Origin: Paramacrobiotus richtersi
Lineage: Eukaryota; Tardigrada; Eutardigrada; Parachela; Macrobiotidae
NCBI GenBank assembly: GCA_034698045.1
Contig: JAQGAU010000794.1
Span: forward strand, 1 to 23,848
Direction of reading: 5' to 3'
DNA: 23,848 bases
The position numbers and the translations under genes were made by a program. The notes below the pieces were generated by a model. That model was given only the letters and a program-made list of their open reading frames with translations, searched no databases and was not told where the DNA came from. This document shows, in pieces, positions 12,047 through 22,012 of this stretch. Every line of letters starts with the position of its first letter. Position 1 is the stretch's first letter.

Positions 12047-12480
12047 CATTGGTTTTATTGGTTTGGTCCTTCATTTCCGTCGTTAATTTTGCGATCACTT
12101 CTGTGACACTGAATTATCTGCTTACTAGTTCTTGTTCCTGTGAGTAGTTAGACCATAGCAAAACCCTAGGATGTTAACTTAAGCCTTAGCATTTTTTAAT
12201 TAAATTTATCGAGATGAAGAAGACAGTGGCGTTTACAAGAAACCTTCCTTCCTTAAATACGCAATCTTTGTTTTTACTGGAATGACGTATAACGGCGTAA
12301 AGAAGTAAAAGAACCTCGACTCCACACGTGGCTCCCGTTAATTTAAGCAATCAAAATTCTTCAAAATTGGCTCGTACACTATTAACTAATTCCATTGCTC
12401 GGCGCTTCTTTCTTCTCGCTTGGCGAACAGAGATACATATCAAGCGACTGCTACAACAATGCTCCGTGTACTCGGCATAG
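12047..12480. other. Tail-to-tail spacer between two GPCR genes
   Basis: This 434-base spacer holds the 3' ends of two convergent genes. A variant poly(A) hexamer ATTAAA lies at about 12199-12204, about 150 bases after the plus-strand stop; its use is unproven. No gene was found. Confidence 0.45.
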
Positions 12481-13745
12481 TTAATTCAAAAACGCAGAAC
12501 CAGATTTCACAGAAGCATTCGCGACTCGTTTCGCAGCACTCGATCCCACAGTGGACGGATGCACCGATGCCCCGTTCCAGTCATGTCCTACTAGCCTTCC
12601 AAGGGCACTCCTGTATTCCTTGCTCATTCCTAACAGTAATATCTGCAACAAGGGTTATTGATCTTCGCGTGGCAGCTTCTGTTACAGGATGAGGCTTCTT
12701 ACCGGAATCACAAGGAATCCAATTGGATAGCACACCCTGGACGCTAATTGCAGAGGAACTGAGTTAAAGTAGGTCTTTGGGGCCACACCCAGTAATACCG
12801 GTACAGGCAGGTAGCACAGGGTATTGACAAAGAAGATCATAAACGACATCTTTGTCACAGCTGTTGCCGCCCTGTTTTTAGAGTTTTGCACTACCTGCCC
12901 GTCATGCCCTCTTCTTTTTAGTTGCAGAACCAGTGACAGGCTAAAATACACGACGACGGACACAGCAATCGGAATGAAAACGCCCAGTGATTGTTGGATG
13001 TCCCCGATCCATCCTGATGCCGGATAGCTGCAGCCGCCTAGACCGTTTTTGACGTATCCGCCAGCAAGGCCGAAACATCCCGGTAGAGCGAGAACGGCGC
13101 CGATAATGACAGAAGCGGCAATTTGAAAAGCGTTGGATTTTGTGGTGGTGAAGAAAACGTAACGGTGCGGGAGCAGTACAGCAATGAAGCGATTGATGGC
13201 GATCATCGCGTCCAGCCAATCAAGTATCTGCAAAAAAGACTTACTACAACTTGTGACACACTAGTTAGGTCAAGTTTCTCGATTGCTCCTCTTGATCGTA
13301 CCATGCTGTTTCTACGCTAAATTGTCATAAGTATACAGTAATCCATACTCTTTGTTTCCCAGCCTTCGGTACTTACGTGCAACAAAGTCTGAAAGAGAAA
13401 TCGATCAACAATGCAGGCACTCGGCGATACATTCCATTTCCGTATTTGACTTCCATAAATAAAGATGGCAGAGAGCGGAAAGGACACCGAACACAGCAAG
13501 CCCATCACCGTCAGAGATGCAGATATCAAGCAACCGGCTCCACTTCTGAGATTTTTTCTTAAAAAAATGGTGAATGCCAGAAGAAAATTAAAAAGCGAGC
13601 CGGCGTAACATAGGACTAATAAGCTAATTGCCCATGTTGTGACGGTGCTTGGCTCAACGAACATAAGACTGGACGGCTTCTGTACTGTTACGTTGGATGT
13701 TTCGTTCGAGTAAATGGACACCGTAAAGTTCGTAATCGATTCCAT
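12481..13745 (-). CDS. Class A GPCR with NRF motif, three exons
   Basis: A 351-aa seven-transmembrane receptor. Minus-strand exons are 13745-13377, 13227-12703 and 12642-12481, all phase 0 with GT-AG borders (CAC|GTAAGT to ttttttgcag; CCG|GTAAGA to ttgttgcag). An in-frame ATG at 13796 is an alternative start. The N-tail has NxS/T sites (N7, N14, N18). TM1 is about 37-62 (LFNFLLAF). TM2 lacks the LAxAD Asp (LISASLTVMGLL). W104 and C111 precede TM3. R136, 25 residues after C111, sits in AINRF, an N-R-F in place of D-R-Y. C189 in loop 2 is the disulphide partner. TM5 is about 204-225, TM6 has CYLP (260-263), and TM7 runs across the exon 2/3 join (IGFLVIP then ILLLGMSKEYR), giving IPILL where NPxxY is expected. 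Exon 3 is the helix 8 and tail. The NR motif recalls the Tre1/moody group, but this is weak. Ligand unknown. Confidence 0.87.
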
Positions 13746-14108
13746 ATCGAAATTAGATATTTGTAAGAGTTTTCCAGCCTTCGCTTCGAGAAACATAGGA
13801 AAAACTTTGCTGACGCGGCAAGGGCAATTATAACTACGCAATGAAAGTCAAAGTGTCCATGAATCTGTATAAATGGTAGTACAGCTGATTTACTTCAAAA
13901 TCTCTCGTCACGCGGCCGGAAAGATCTCCAGGTCATTGTGTCGCTGCTGTGTCACTTAATCGTTCATATTCCTGTGGAGTAGCACAGATTAATCTCGTAT
14001 ATTAGTTGCCGATCGTCACTATAGTGAAAATGAAACTATGGTTCCCCTTGTGTTAACGCAATCACATAAAAAGAGCTCATGTAGCAAGCTACTTGAAAAT
14101 GTATGATA

Positions 14109-14130
14109 TGACAGTCACCGTTGACTGTCA
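14109..14130. repeat. Short perfect hairpin
   Basis: TGACAGTCA, a four-base loop CCGT, then TGACTGTCA: a perfect 9-bp stem. It lies about 0.4 kb upstream of the minus-strand GPCR. It could be a protein-binding palindrome or chance. Confidence 0.7.
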
Positions 14131-14172
14131 CAAGACCGGATTTCCGACAGACAGCTACAAACAAAGGCCCTG

Positions 14173-14188
14173 TGTGGGAGTTCCCACA
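14173..14188. repeat. Short palindrome
   Basis: TGTGGGA, two bases, TCCCACA: a 7-bp dyad only 42 bases from the preceding hairpin, in the shared upstream region of two receptor genes. No binding factor can be assigned from sequence. Confidence 0.65.
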
Positions 14189-15018
14189 TCATTTACTTAC
14201 ACCGTGCGTACTTTAATGTATAATGCAGAAGATGGCTGCTAACCGGCAGGTTTGGACATCTGATACCGGCAAACAATCATGTCCTGCATTATGTATTCAT
14301 GCGGAAGTCATTAATAAACCGAATCTTAGCTGCCTGTCAATGCTTTTTCTACCCTGTGCATATGTCACTTTCTACATCTTGGTAAACTTTAGGTTCGCCG
14401 CACTTTATTGACTTGTCAAAAAAGTCGAAATTTCGGGTTGCCTGACAAAGGAGCAAGCACACAGAAGATTCGTTTTAGTCTGAGGCAATGCCCCATGAAA
14501 CTCAGAAAATGAATGATATAGCCATCTTTGATTGAACGGAGCCAACACCCATGCTGATGCCCATTTTTTCCGCCCAGCAGTCTGTTTGTTCACTTTGTTG
14601 AGAACGTCTTTGCATGTTATCTCAAGCTGCTGTGCGTGTTAAAAATGTCCATTTCTACAGTTAAAAATGTCTACATTGACTGCACTATCGCTCACCGGTG
14701 GTTTCGGAGCGGTAGACTAGTAACACTTGGCAGACATTGCTGTCAGTTAGAATTTTGCACGAGTCGATGCGGTTCTAATTCCGAACTGTCTTGGGACCAC
14801 TCTGATGGGGATGGGCCCAACGTGAGCGACAACACTCTGGTTTCACTGCGCTGTCTGCACCTAAAACAGCACCGTAGTGGATGTATGCAGATTTTTATTT
14901 GTTAGGGAGACGTCGGGTGTGAGCAACTAGACAGGGACACAAGGACAGTGCACCAAAATAAAGTGCAAGCAATAGAAAACATCTCGTTTGCCAAGTATGC
15001 ACATACTTGGGAAGCAGG

Positions 15019-15072
15019 AAAACTTCTGCCACCTGTACTTGTACTAAAACTTCTGCCACCTGTACTTGTACT
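15019..15072. repeat. 27-bp tandem duplication
   Basis: The unit beginning aaaacttctgccacctgtac is repeated head to tail at 15019-15045 and 15046-15072, then followed by further cttgtac copies up to about 15078. It is intergenic. Confidence 0.9.
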
Positions 15073-15611
15073 TGTACAGTATCTCCAACAGAAGAAATAC
15101 ATCAAAAAGAAGGATCTACATGCAGCGCTGGTGTTTTGTTAGCCACAATGACAGAAATGAACCAACAGATGTCCATGCAGATATGATCCTGTTACCCCCT
15201 TAGCAAAGTTCAGACAGCTGCTACACAGTAAGAATCGAGGAATACCGATTACAAATTAATCACTAGTATCTAGTAATTAATTTTCCAGGTAAATGGATGC
15301 ATATATCACCGGAAAGTAATATCTTATTGTAGGAAAATGCACTGGCGAAACAATCTCAGTGATGGGGGCCGCTTGGATCACGAATAAAGCAATTCGATCT
15401 CGGACGGCGTGATCTTTAGAGGAACGGTATTTCAGAACTAATAAAACTCGGATCTCCTTACCGAAATTGAAATGAAATAATCTCCTGCGAAGGTGAACTG
15501 TGTGACGTTGAATTTGTTAGCAGCAGACAAACGGCTTGAAGACGATGCAGACGCGTTTCGACTGCTTGTGGGCAGATTAATACGGAAGCTGTGTACACAC
15601 TAGACCAAAGG

Positions 15612-18600
15612 ATGATTGTTGCGGTTGTTTCTTATATTATGCTTAACTTTGCTATTCTTTTAAGTGGCGAAGCGCCCCTCCTAAATGTCAGCTTTCTGGC
15701 TATAGGCTACACCGCCCCCATCGGATATAGTTCGCTTGTTTACATTGGACCCGCCATGTCTATCGGAGCCGAACACATTCACAAGAAATACGGTGACACG
15801 ATGCGTGTTTCATTACATTTCTTGACGGACCCGGTCCGCAATACCTGTCCCGATCTGAATGATGTTGCTGTCCGGTTAGCATCGGAGTGGCATTATCGTA
15901 ACCGCAGTGAGAAGGATCTGACTATATATCTCAACAACGGTAGGTACGGTGGTACGTTTTTCGATAACCCGTATCTTCTGCACGTTTCGCTCTGCGCCGT
16001 AGAGTATGCTGAACACTTATGCGACTGTTAATTTAACAGGACATTTGAAACTCCTAGAGATCGAGTATTTTCGTAATGGCTACAGTGCATTCCGTCAATT
16101 TTCTTTGACATTTCTGTGTAAATTTGGCATACAAAGTCAGTTGCTAAAGGGAGTGCATAGGCGTTGCATTAGTATTGCTTGAGGAGAGGGATATCGAGTT
16201 TCAATGCTTTTGTATATCGGCAAAAACCAGTCTGATTTTCTCTTTTTTTTACTTTGACAACAGTGTTTTTACGTACTGTATATCCGTTCTAAGTTGGGAC
16301 ACCTTTGAACTTGTAATGCAGCTGCACATTTTCTAACGGGATTGCAATCTCAGTATCATGAATGCCATAGCACGTTTTAACCAGCAACTGCACAGATGTT
16401 CGCTGATTCTTTCCGTATTTTCATCAGCATGCGTCGAAACCAGTGAACTGCCATCATTCATGAGTCAATGGAATGCATTATGGATTTCAACGTAAACAAA
16501 TCGTCTTGCTAACATCGTACTACCTGGTTTCACTTTTGGTGAACACAATTTTTTGCAGCCAAGCTGCCAGCGTGAGAATCCGCGATCGAAAGGCCAATCC
16601 AACATGGATTGCCACACATCATTTCTCCCAGTCCCAAATGTCAGAGTTCTTTATAAGCATCTTTAAACACTTCCAATGGAGTAGCATTTTTCTGCTGATT
16701 GATATTGCTTCTCCGCCCGTTTATGCCGTCTGCGGGGGTATCTTGACTGACGACCTTGCAAAGGAGAGAAACATCACAGTTACTGCACGTACTGTTGCAC
16801 TGAACGCCAACAACATCCGGGAGATCTTCTCTTCCGCTTTAAGAGAGATCAAGAACGTCAGCCGAAGTAGGTGTTCAAACGTTTTGTTTAACATGCTTTG
16901 CAAAGTAAGTATAATAATAGTTTACACCGTCATATCCGCTTTGCAGTTGTGCTGTTTTTCGGTCACAACACTCTTCTGCGTGAATTTCTGGTATGTTAAT
17001 CCACCATATTGGATACGTATAAAACGTGAACAGATCAGCAAAAACCATTTCAGCGAAGAATCCTTTATTTGCAGATTGAGGCCGCCACACTAAACATGAC
17101 TAATGGAGAATATGTGAGTGTCAAAAGTTTTCTTGCGATACGTGTCGAGATGCCTAACTGTCCGCTACTGCAGGTATACTTCGCTTTCGAAGGCATTCGG
17201 AACAAATTTCTCGGTAAATTCCATTGGATGTACGGAGACGTAAATGATCAGGTAAACAGAAACCACTGAATTCTGTTCATCGTCGTGCCGACTCGTGTGT
17301 GTTTACTGTCGACTGTTAAAATGATGTACACTGTAGGTGGCTTTGCAAGCATTTCAGTCGTTGCTGGTTGTGCATCAGCGGAACATCGACGATCCTCCAA
17401 ATCCCGTGCTCGGGGTGGAATATCTGCGGAGGTCACTGCGGGACTACAACTTCACTTACGAATATCAAGATCAGGTGATCAGTAGCGTTCATATTCTTCG
17501 GTAATAACAGCTGCAGATAGTACTCCGCTCATGGATATCCGCGAATTGTGCATCCCTATGAGAAAAAATCGCCTCCACCATACTTTATGCACAACCTTGC
17601 TGAATGAGTGGCAGAAATAATTTCTGTTCCAACTAGCCTTAATTTCGTACTAGTAAAGCTATTTAAAATGGATAAATTCTACCTGTTGACTCAACTTTGA
17701 TTATGCTTCTTTACAGCCGTTCACGTCAATTTCGGACAGCTACCTAGCATTCACGATGGTGGGCAAGGTAAACCAGAGCGCCGTAGTATGTTATGCCTTG
17801 CATATACGGAGATTGCACGTGTCTACGAAACACAATACTTTTAATTATCGTGATTGTGAAATACTGTTCATTTGACTTTTTAGGTCCTGAACGAGTCCAT
17901 AACCCAGGGGAAACTTTCAGATCTGCGAGATGGACGGACATTGGCGCGGCGTTTTTTGAATCGAACTTTTGTGGATAAATATGGGACCTTCTACGTTGAT
18001 GGAAGCGGCCAACGGCGTACAGAATTCAGTGTGTCATATTTCTCCTCCACCGGGATTCGTGAGGTAAATTCAGGTTTCAGTTATGGCATATGTTGGCGAT
18101 ATCTCCTTATAGCGTACCGACGTCATCCATTACACCTTGTTGACCTTTTTTCTGATTGATGGTGTCGAGTTCAGAAAATTACATACCTTCTGAAGCAGGA
18201 TCATGTTATAAGCTTTTATAATCCTTTTATGACCTGTGCGACGTGTTAACTTAGCCTGTCGCACAAATCCGAAAAATTATGTATTCGAGTATTGTTTTAG
18301 CGACTTTTGACAAGAGCTGTAGAGGACATGTCATGGACGATTTTGGCGCATATTTATACGTGGGGCAACTCTTCTCTACCGTTTCCTCCCCCTAACGAAC
18401 CGGTGTGCGGATATTCCAATCAGTAAGCATCGTGTCAACCGCGAGGTAACAGGAAATGGTGTTCGTGTTAATTTCAGATTTTTGACTGAATTGCTGAGTT
18501 TGAAATCGTTCCAGCAAACTCCCAAGTAAGCCTGGTGGCAACGTTAACCTGTACCGTGTTAGTATCAGTCATCGCCGCTTCATACGTCAGGTATGAGAGC

Positions 18601-21328
18601 AGGTAGAAATGGCAGTGATTTGTGCATTTCGTTATCGCTAGACTTTGCTTAATATTAACAGATACGCGAAGCGTAGGACAGATGAGCAATCATTGCTTGA
18701 TCCGTGGTGGCAGTTAAATCTTGCAATCCAGACTCGCGGAGCGTGCTCTGCTTTTTCGTCGGCTTGTATCATCGAGCCCCTCTCGAATGGTTACTGGAGA
18801 CCTACTGGCGGATTTCGTGCGGTAAGAAAACGAACGTTCTTTGTAATTACAGAAGCAGGCATGCGTTATAACCGAATATGATGGTTCTAATTAACGTTTT
18901 CAACGTGCGTACAGTACATGTACATATTGTTTTATTGTCTGTCGGCGCGTCTGTCATATGCGCGTCTGCCGTGTTCAGTTACACAGTACCGTTCAATTTT
19001 AGGAAAGGAAAGGACATTTCACAACCTTAAACGGGGAAGCGGTCTTATGCCACACGCTGCGCAAAAGTACACCGTCCAGCTTAATAGGTTTTAATTATAC
19101 GAATCTATCCGTAAATCGAACGCTGCTGGTTCTGCTAGACCAAGTAGGTCAATGTTCAGCAACAAAGTCTACCGATGCTAGACCGTTGGACTGTGCTGAG
19201 GTTATTGTGTTTTTTTGCAGTTTCGTGTGTTAACCCACCAAAACTTGTGCCGATTCTATGGAATAAACATGGACTACGAGGACGAGGGAACCATGGATAT
19301 CGCAGTTGTCTTTGAGTGTCCAGCTAGAGGAAATTTACCTGATCTCTACAACAGCGTCGTCCCCAAAGATTTTATCTTTACTAGCTCGATGATCACCGAC
19401 TTTCTCCACGTACGTTCCCACTGTAAAGAGTCTGTACAACAGTTTAGCCAGACTTTAGACAGAGGTCGTTTCATACCAGTGCTTCTAAATTATGATATGT
19501 TGATAAATTCCAGGGATTAGAGTTCATCCATTGTTCGTCCTTCGCCTATCACGGTCGCTTAAGCATATTCAACTGCTGGATTGATAAACGTTTTACACTG
19601 AAGCTGATGCATCTAGCTACGGACAGGATTGGTTCTGAGGTGCAAAGGGAGCTTCGGAAACACCACGCATGTTCACCTTTAATGCCAGAGGCGGCAAAGT
19701 GGGAGTCGTTCTTTTGGTTGCCACCTGAGACCGGGCACACAAACGACCAGTGCAAGCCAAAAACTGAGTCCCTGCAAGCTGTTGATATTTTCTCCAGTGG
19801 ACTTATCATATACGACATATTAACTAGAGGTGGTCTTTGGAAACGAATGCAAAGTGAAACCGGTAAGCGCTTATCGGTCACCTGTTACTGTTACTGCAGT
19901 TCTTGGGTTCTTGCGCTTGGGTCATGGGTTATTCTTACTTAACATCAAAAATGCACCTTTTTGGCCGTTTTATGCAGCTTCGGCAGTTGACCACACGAAT
20001 CCACTTCTCAGTGCTGTGGATGCGACAAAGGTGCGTGAAGAACTGGCGCCAATACTGCAGACCTGCTGGGATCCAGAACCGAATGCAAGACCGACAGTTA
20101 AGCAGCTCCGTAAGCGTTTGGCTGCTGCTTGTCCCCATCTGGCGTCACAGATGAATCTTTTGGATAAAATTCAAGAAGCCTTATCGGCTTACTCCACCCA
20201 GTTGGAACGGGAGGTAGCAGCGAGGTCAGCAGCATTGTGTGAGGAACGGCTTAGATGTGATGCTTTGATCAGTCAAATTCTACCAAAGTAAGTGGCTCTC
20301 CATAAGTCAAATTAATTTTAATGGATTACTGAACGTTTCAGAGACATTGTCAGGCAGTTGAGAGTTGGACTGCCGCTGGAGGCCGAGCTGTTTGAATGTG
20401 TGACATTGTCCTTTACCGAGCTGCATGGGTTTATGGATGTCGTCAAGATTCAGGTGCCAGCCGTAACCATTGCTATGATAACGAAGGCGGAGGAATGCGT
20501 CGACAGACTAACCACTCAATATGATGTTTACAAGGTCGAAGCCATCGGAGATTCATTTCTGGTAACAGTTCTAGCCAGAACAACACATGCGTTGATGACT
20601 ACAGCTCTTTCTGCGAATCTGATAACTTATTTCATCTATCCCGTAAAGAAGATAATGATCATGACTCGTTACGGCAGTGAATCGCGTTTGTCATGCTGAC
20701 TGTATTTCAACAGGCTGCAAGTGGTCTACCACAAAGAATCGGTGTGGAACACATTCGTCGGATGGCGACTTTTGCGCTGAACTTGCAAAGCCAGGAATCA
20801 ATATCAAGCACATCTGCTGGAATAGGCCTCAGAATCGGCATACATTCCGGTAAATATCGCTCGAATAATCTGGCTGAACTTTCGATAATACTGGTTTACT
20901 AAACATGCTTCAGGGCCATGCGCAGCCGGCGTTATGGGAACCAAGAGGCCTCGCTATTGTCTGTGAGTGTTTTGCTGGCAAGATATTTATACTTTGTGCG
21001 TGGTTGCGAACTTGCGGTAGTTTAGATGGTTGTTCCTTGATCATAACTCACAGATACTAACAAAATATCTACATGGCATGATGGCAAACAACGAATCAAA
21101 GGCTAGAAGTCAAAGGCCAGTGCGTTTTACAGATTCGGAGACACTGTCAACGTGGCTTCCAGGATGTGCTCTTGTGGACTACCAGGAAGAATTCATCTCA
21201 GTGCTTATGCTAAAGAACTTCTGGAGAAGTTTGGTGGATTCCATGTGCAAACAAGAGGCCTGATACAAGTCAAGGGAAAGCACGAAATGTTGACGTATTG
21301 GTTGACCTTAGACAACACTCACAATTAA
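15612..21328 (+). CDS. Receptor-type guanylate cyclase (about 19 exons, about 1,060 aa)
   Basis: A single-pass receptor that makes cGMP from GTP. Exons: 15612-15939, 16428-16491, 16559-16904, 17075-17113, 17174-17251, 17337-17474, 17717-17767, 17884-18063, 18301-18422, about 18499-18590 (start uncertain), 18662-18821, 19003-19143, 19221-19409, 19514-19862, 19978-20287, 20342-20561, 20714-20849, 20914-20962, 21133-21328. The first ATG, at 15612, opens a signal peptide (IVAVVSYIMLNFAILLSG). Exons 1-9 are the ANF-receptor-like ligand domain (SQWNALWIST, NMTNGEYVYF, KFHWMYGD) with the PPPNEPVCGY juxtamembrane motif. The TM segment is VSLVATLTCTVLVSVIAASY. The kinase-homology domain follows: GEAVLCHTL at the ATP-Lys site, THQNLCRFYGI, HGRLSIFNCWID (no HRD Asp), WLPPE, VDIFSSGLIIYD, CWDPEPNARPTV. 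Then a coiled signalling helix ends in SQILPK. The cyclase domain has FTELHGF, YKVEAIGDS, LRIGIHSG, RYCLFGDTVN, ASRM and the VKGKHEMLTYWL end. All joins agree in phase except exon 9 to 10. Ligand unknown. Confidence 0.9.
18499..18590 (+). other. Transmembrane exon of the guanylate cyclase receptor, 5' border unresolved
   Basis: The hydrophobic frame (SLVATLTCTVLVSVIAAS) ends at CAG|GTATGA with phase 2 and joins cleanly to the next exon. Upstream, this frame meets TGA at 18487-18489. The AGs that open the frame are at 18497-18498 (phase 0) and 18513-18514 (needs phase 1). The preceding exon ends at 18422 in phase 2. The best-looking acceptor, atttcag at 18471-18477, gives the wrong frame and a stop at 18527. 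The start shown here is therefore provisional. Confidence 0.6.
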
Positions 21329-21737
21329 TTAGTTCTGGTGAACAATGTGTTTGTTATCGCCTATACAGTACTACAGTGAAGTCATATATGATAGTACTTA
21401 CTTTGTAGTCCGATAGTTTTGTCCTTCGAAGTTATGTTTCATAAAAACAGAGCTTATTCCGGTCAGATTAAAGTTTTCGGGATTTTCTACGCACTGTGCG
21501 CACAGTTTTAAATGTTACTGAGGCGCCGCACTTGACACATGCGTCGGAAGAGCAAAGTTCAGAGCTGATGTGCCAATTAAAAACGGCCACTTTGTTCTGT
21601 ACTCTTTTGCGCCTCGCTAACTGATCCTTTCTTTGGATGCGTTGCTTTGTGTGGTAGACACACCATTCGTGTTTCGAATGGATATAGTTTCGGTGAAAAA
21701 TGGCGAAGCTGGTCTCTAGGACGGGCTGTGTTTCGAA
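21329..21737. other. Spacer after the guanylate cyclase gene
   Basis: A variant poly(A) hexamer ATTAAA occurs at about 21467-21472. The rest shows no gene. It abuts the GPCR fragment, and similarity to the intact paralogue ends at about 21738. Confidence 0.45.
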
Positions 21738-22012
21738 GTTCCGGGTGCCGCATAGATACATATGATCAAAATCGCAGTTGAAGAAACCACAATAGCGACT
21801 TCGTGAGGATGGTATCGCTTGTAATGCACGGGAAAGGAAATGGCCCAGCCTCTGGCTCTGTTCAAGCTGGTTAACATGTGGGCGATCAAGATAGATGCAC
21901 CGGAAACTAATCCAAAATAACCGTAAAAGATGCAGAATAATGACCAGGAAGAAACGGGCAACATATCTTTGATGACAGTAATTCAGGGATTGATACAAAT
22001 AAATTGGATGAC
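21738..22012 (-). pseudogene. Truncated inverted copy of the intronless GPCR gene
   Basis: Read on the minus strand, this matches residues about 65-154 of the receptor encoded at 22784-23758, with most bases identical (LPVSSWSLFC, SFPVHYKR, VAIVVSSTAILIIC are shared). It spans the end of TM2 to the end of TM4 only. It has lost TM1, most of TM2, TM5-7 and all flanks. An in-frame TGA (21985-21983) replaces the Leu after INP. A 6-base insertion after the NR motif gives NRARGWAI in place of NRGRAI. Similarity ends abruptly on both sides, at VIQF and at the APGT codons. It cannot encode a working receptor. It looks like a partial inverted duplicate, either of the neighbour or of a common paralogue. 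Confidence 0.88.

Larger units (their letters stand above)
13746..15611. other. Head-to-head intergenic region between GPCR and guanylate cyclase genes
   Basis: This 1.87-kb region between two divergently oriented genes must contain both promoters. It has two palindromes (14109-14130, 14173-14188), a 27-bp tandem repeat (15019-15072), and a 62-codon (14223) and an 89-codon (14636) open frame without motifs. The latter is rich in Cys and Ser, but lacks a recognisable signal peptide or family and is not called. Confidence 0.45.

Noticed and set aside
14636..14905. Cys/Ser-rich 89-codon frame, possibly a small secreted peptide
   Set aside because: No convincing signal peptide, no Cys pattern of a known peptide family, and it is not ATG-initiated at the open-frame start.
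15591..15611. Upstream in-frame start for the cyclase receptor
   Set aside because: The codon is GTG. The first ATG, at 15612, begins a clean signal peptide.
16428..16491. First thought the cyclase gene spliced directly from 15939 to 16559
   Set aside because: Phases did not match (1 against a 2-base need). A 64-base exon at 16428-16491 with strong borders fixes both phases and supplies the expected SQWNALWIST stretch.
21030..21263. 77-codon open frame overlapping the end of the cyclase gene as the last exon
   Set aside because: Another frame entered at 21133 gives the canonical FGDTVN, GLPGRIHLS and VKGKHEMLTYWL end with matching phase, so this frame is a shadow.
21468..21998. 176-codon minus-strand open frame overlapping the GPCR fragment
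   Set aside because: It reads a different frame from the receptor-related one and its product shows no family resemblance; it is a frame shadow of the pseudogene.
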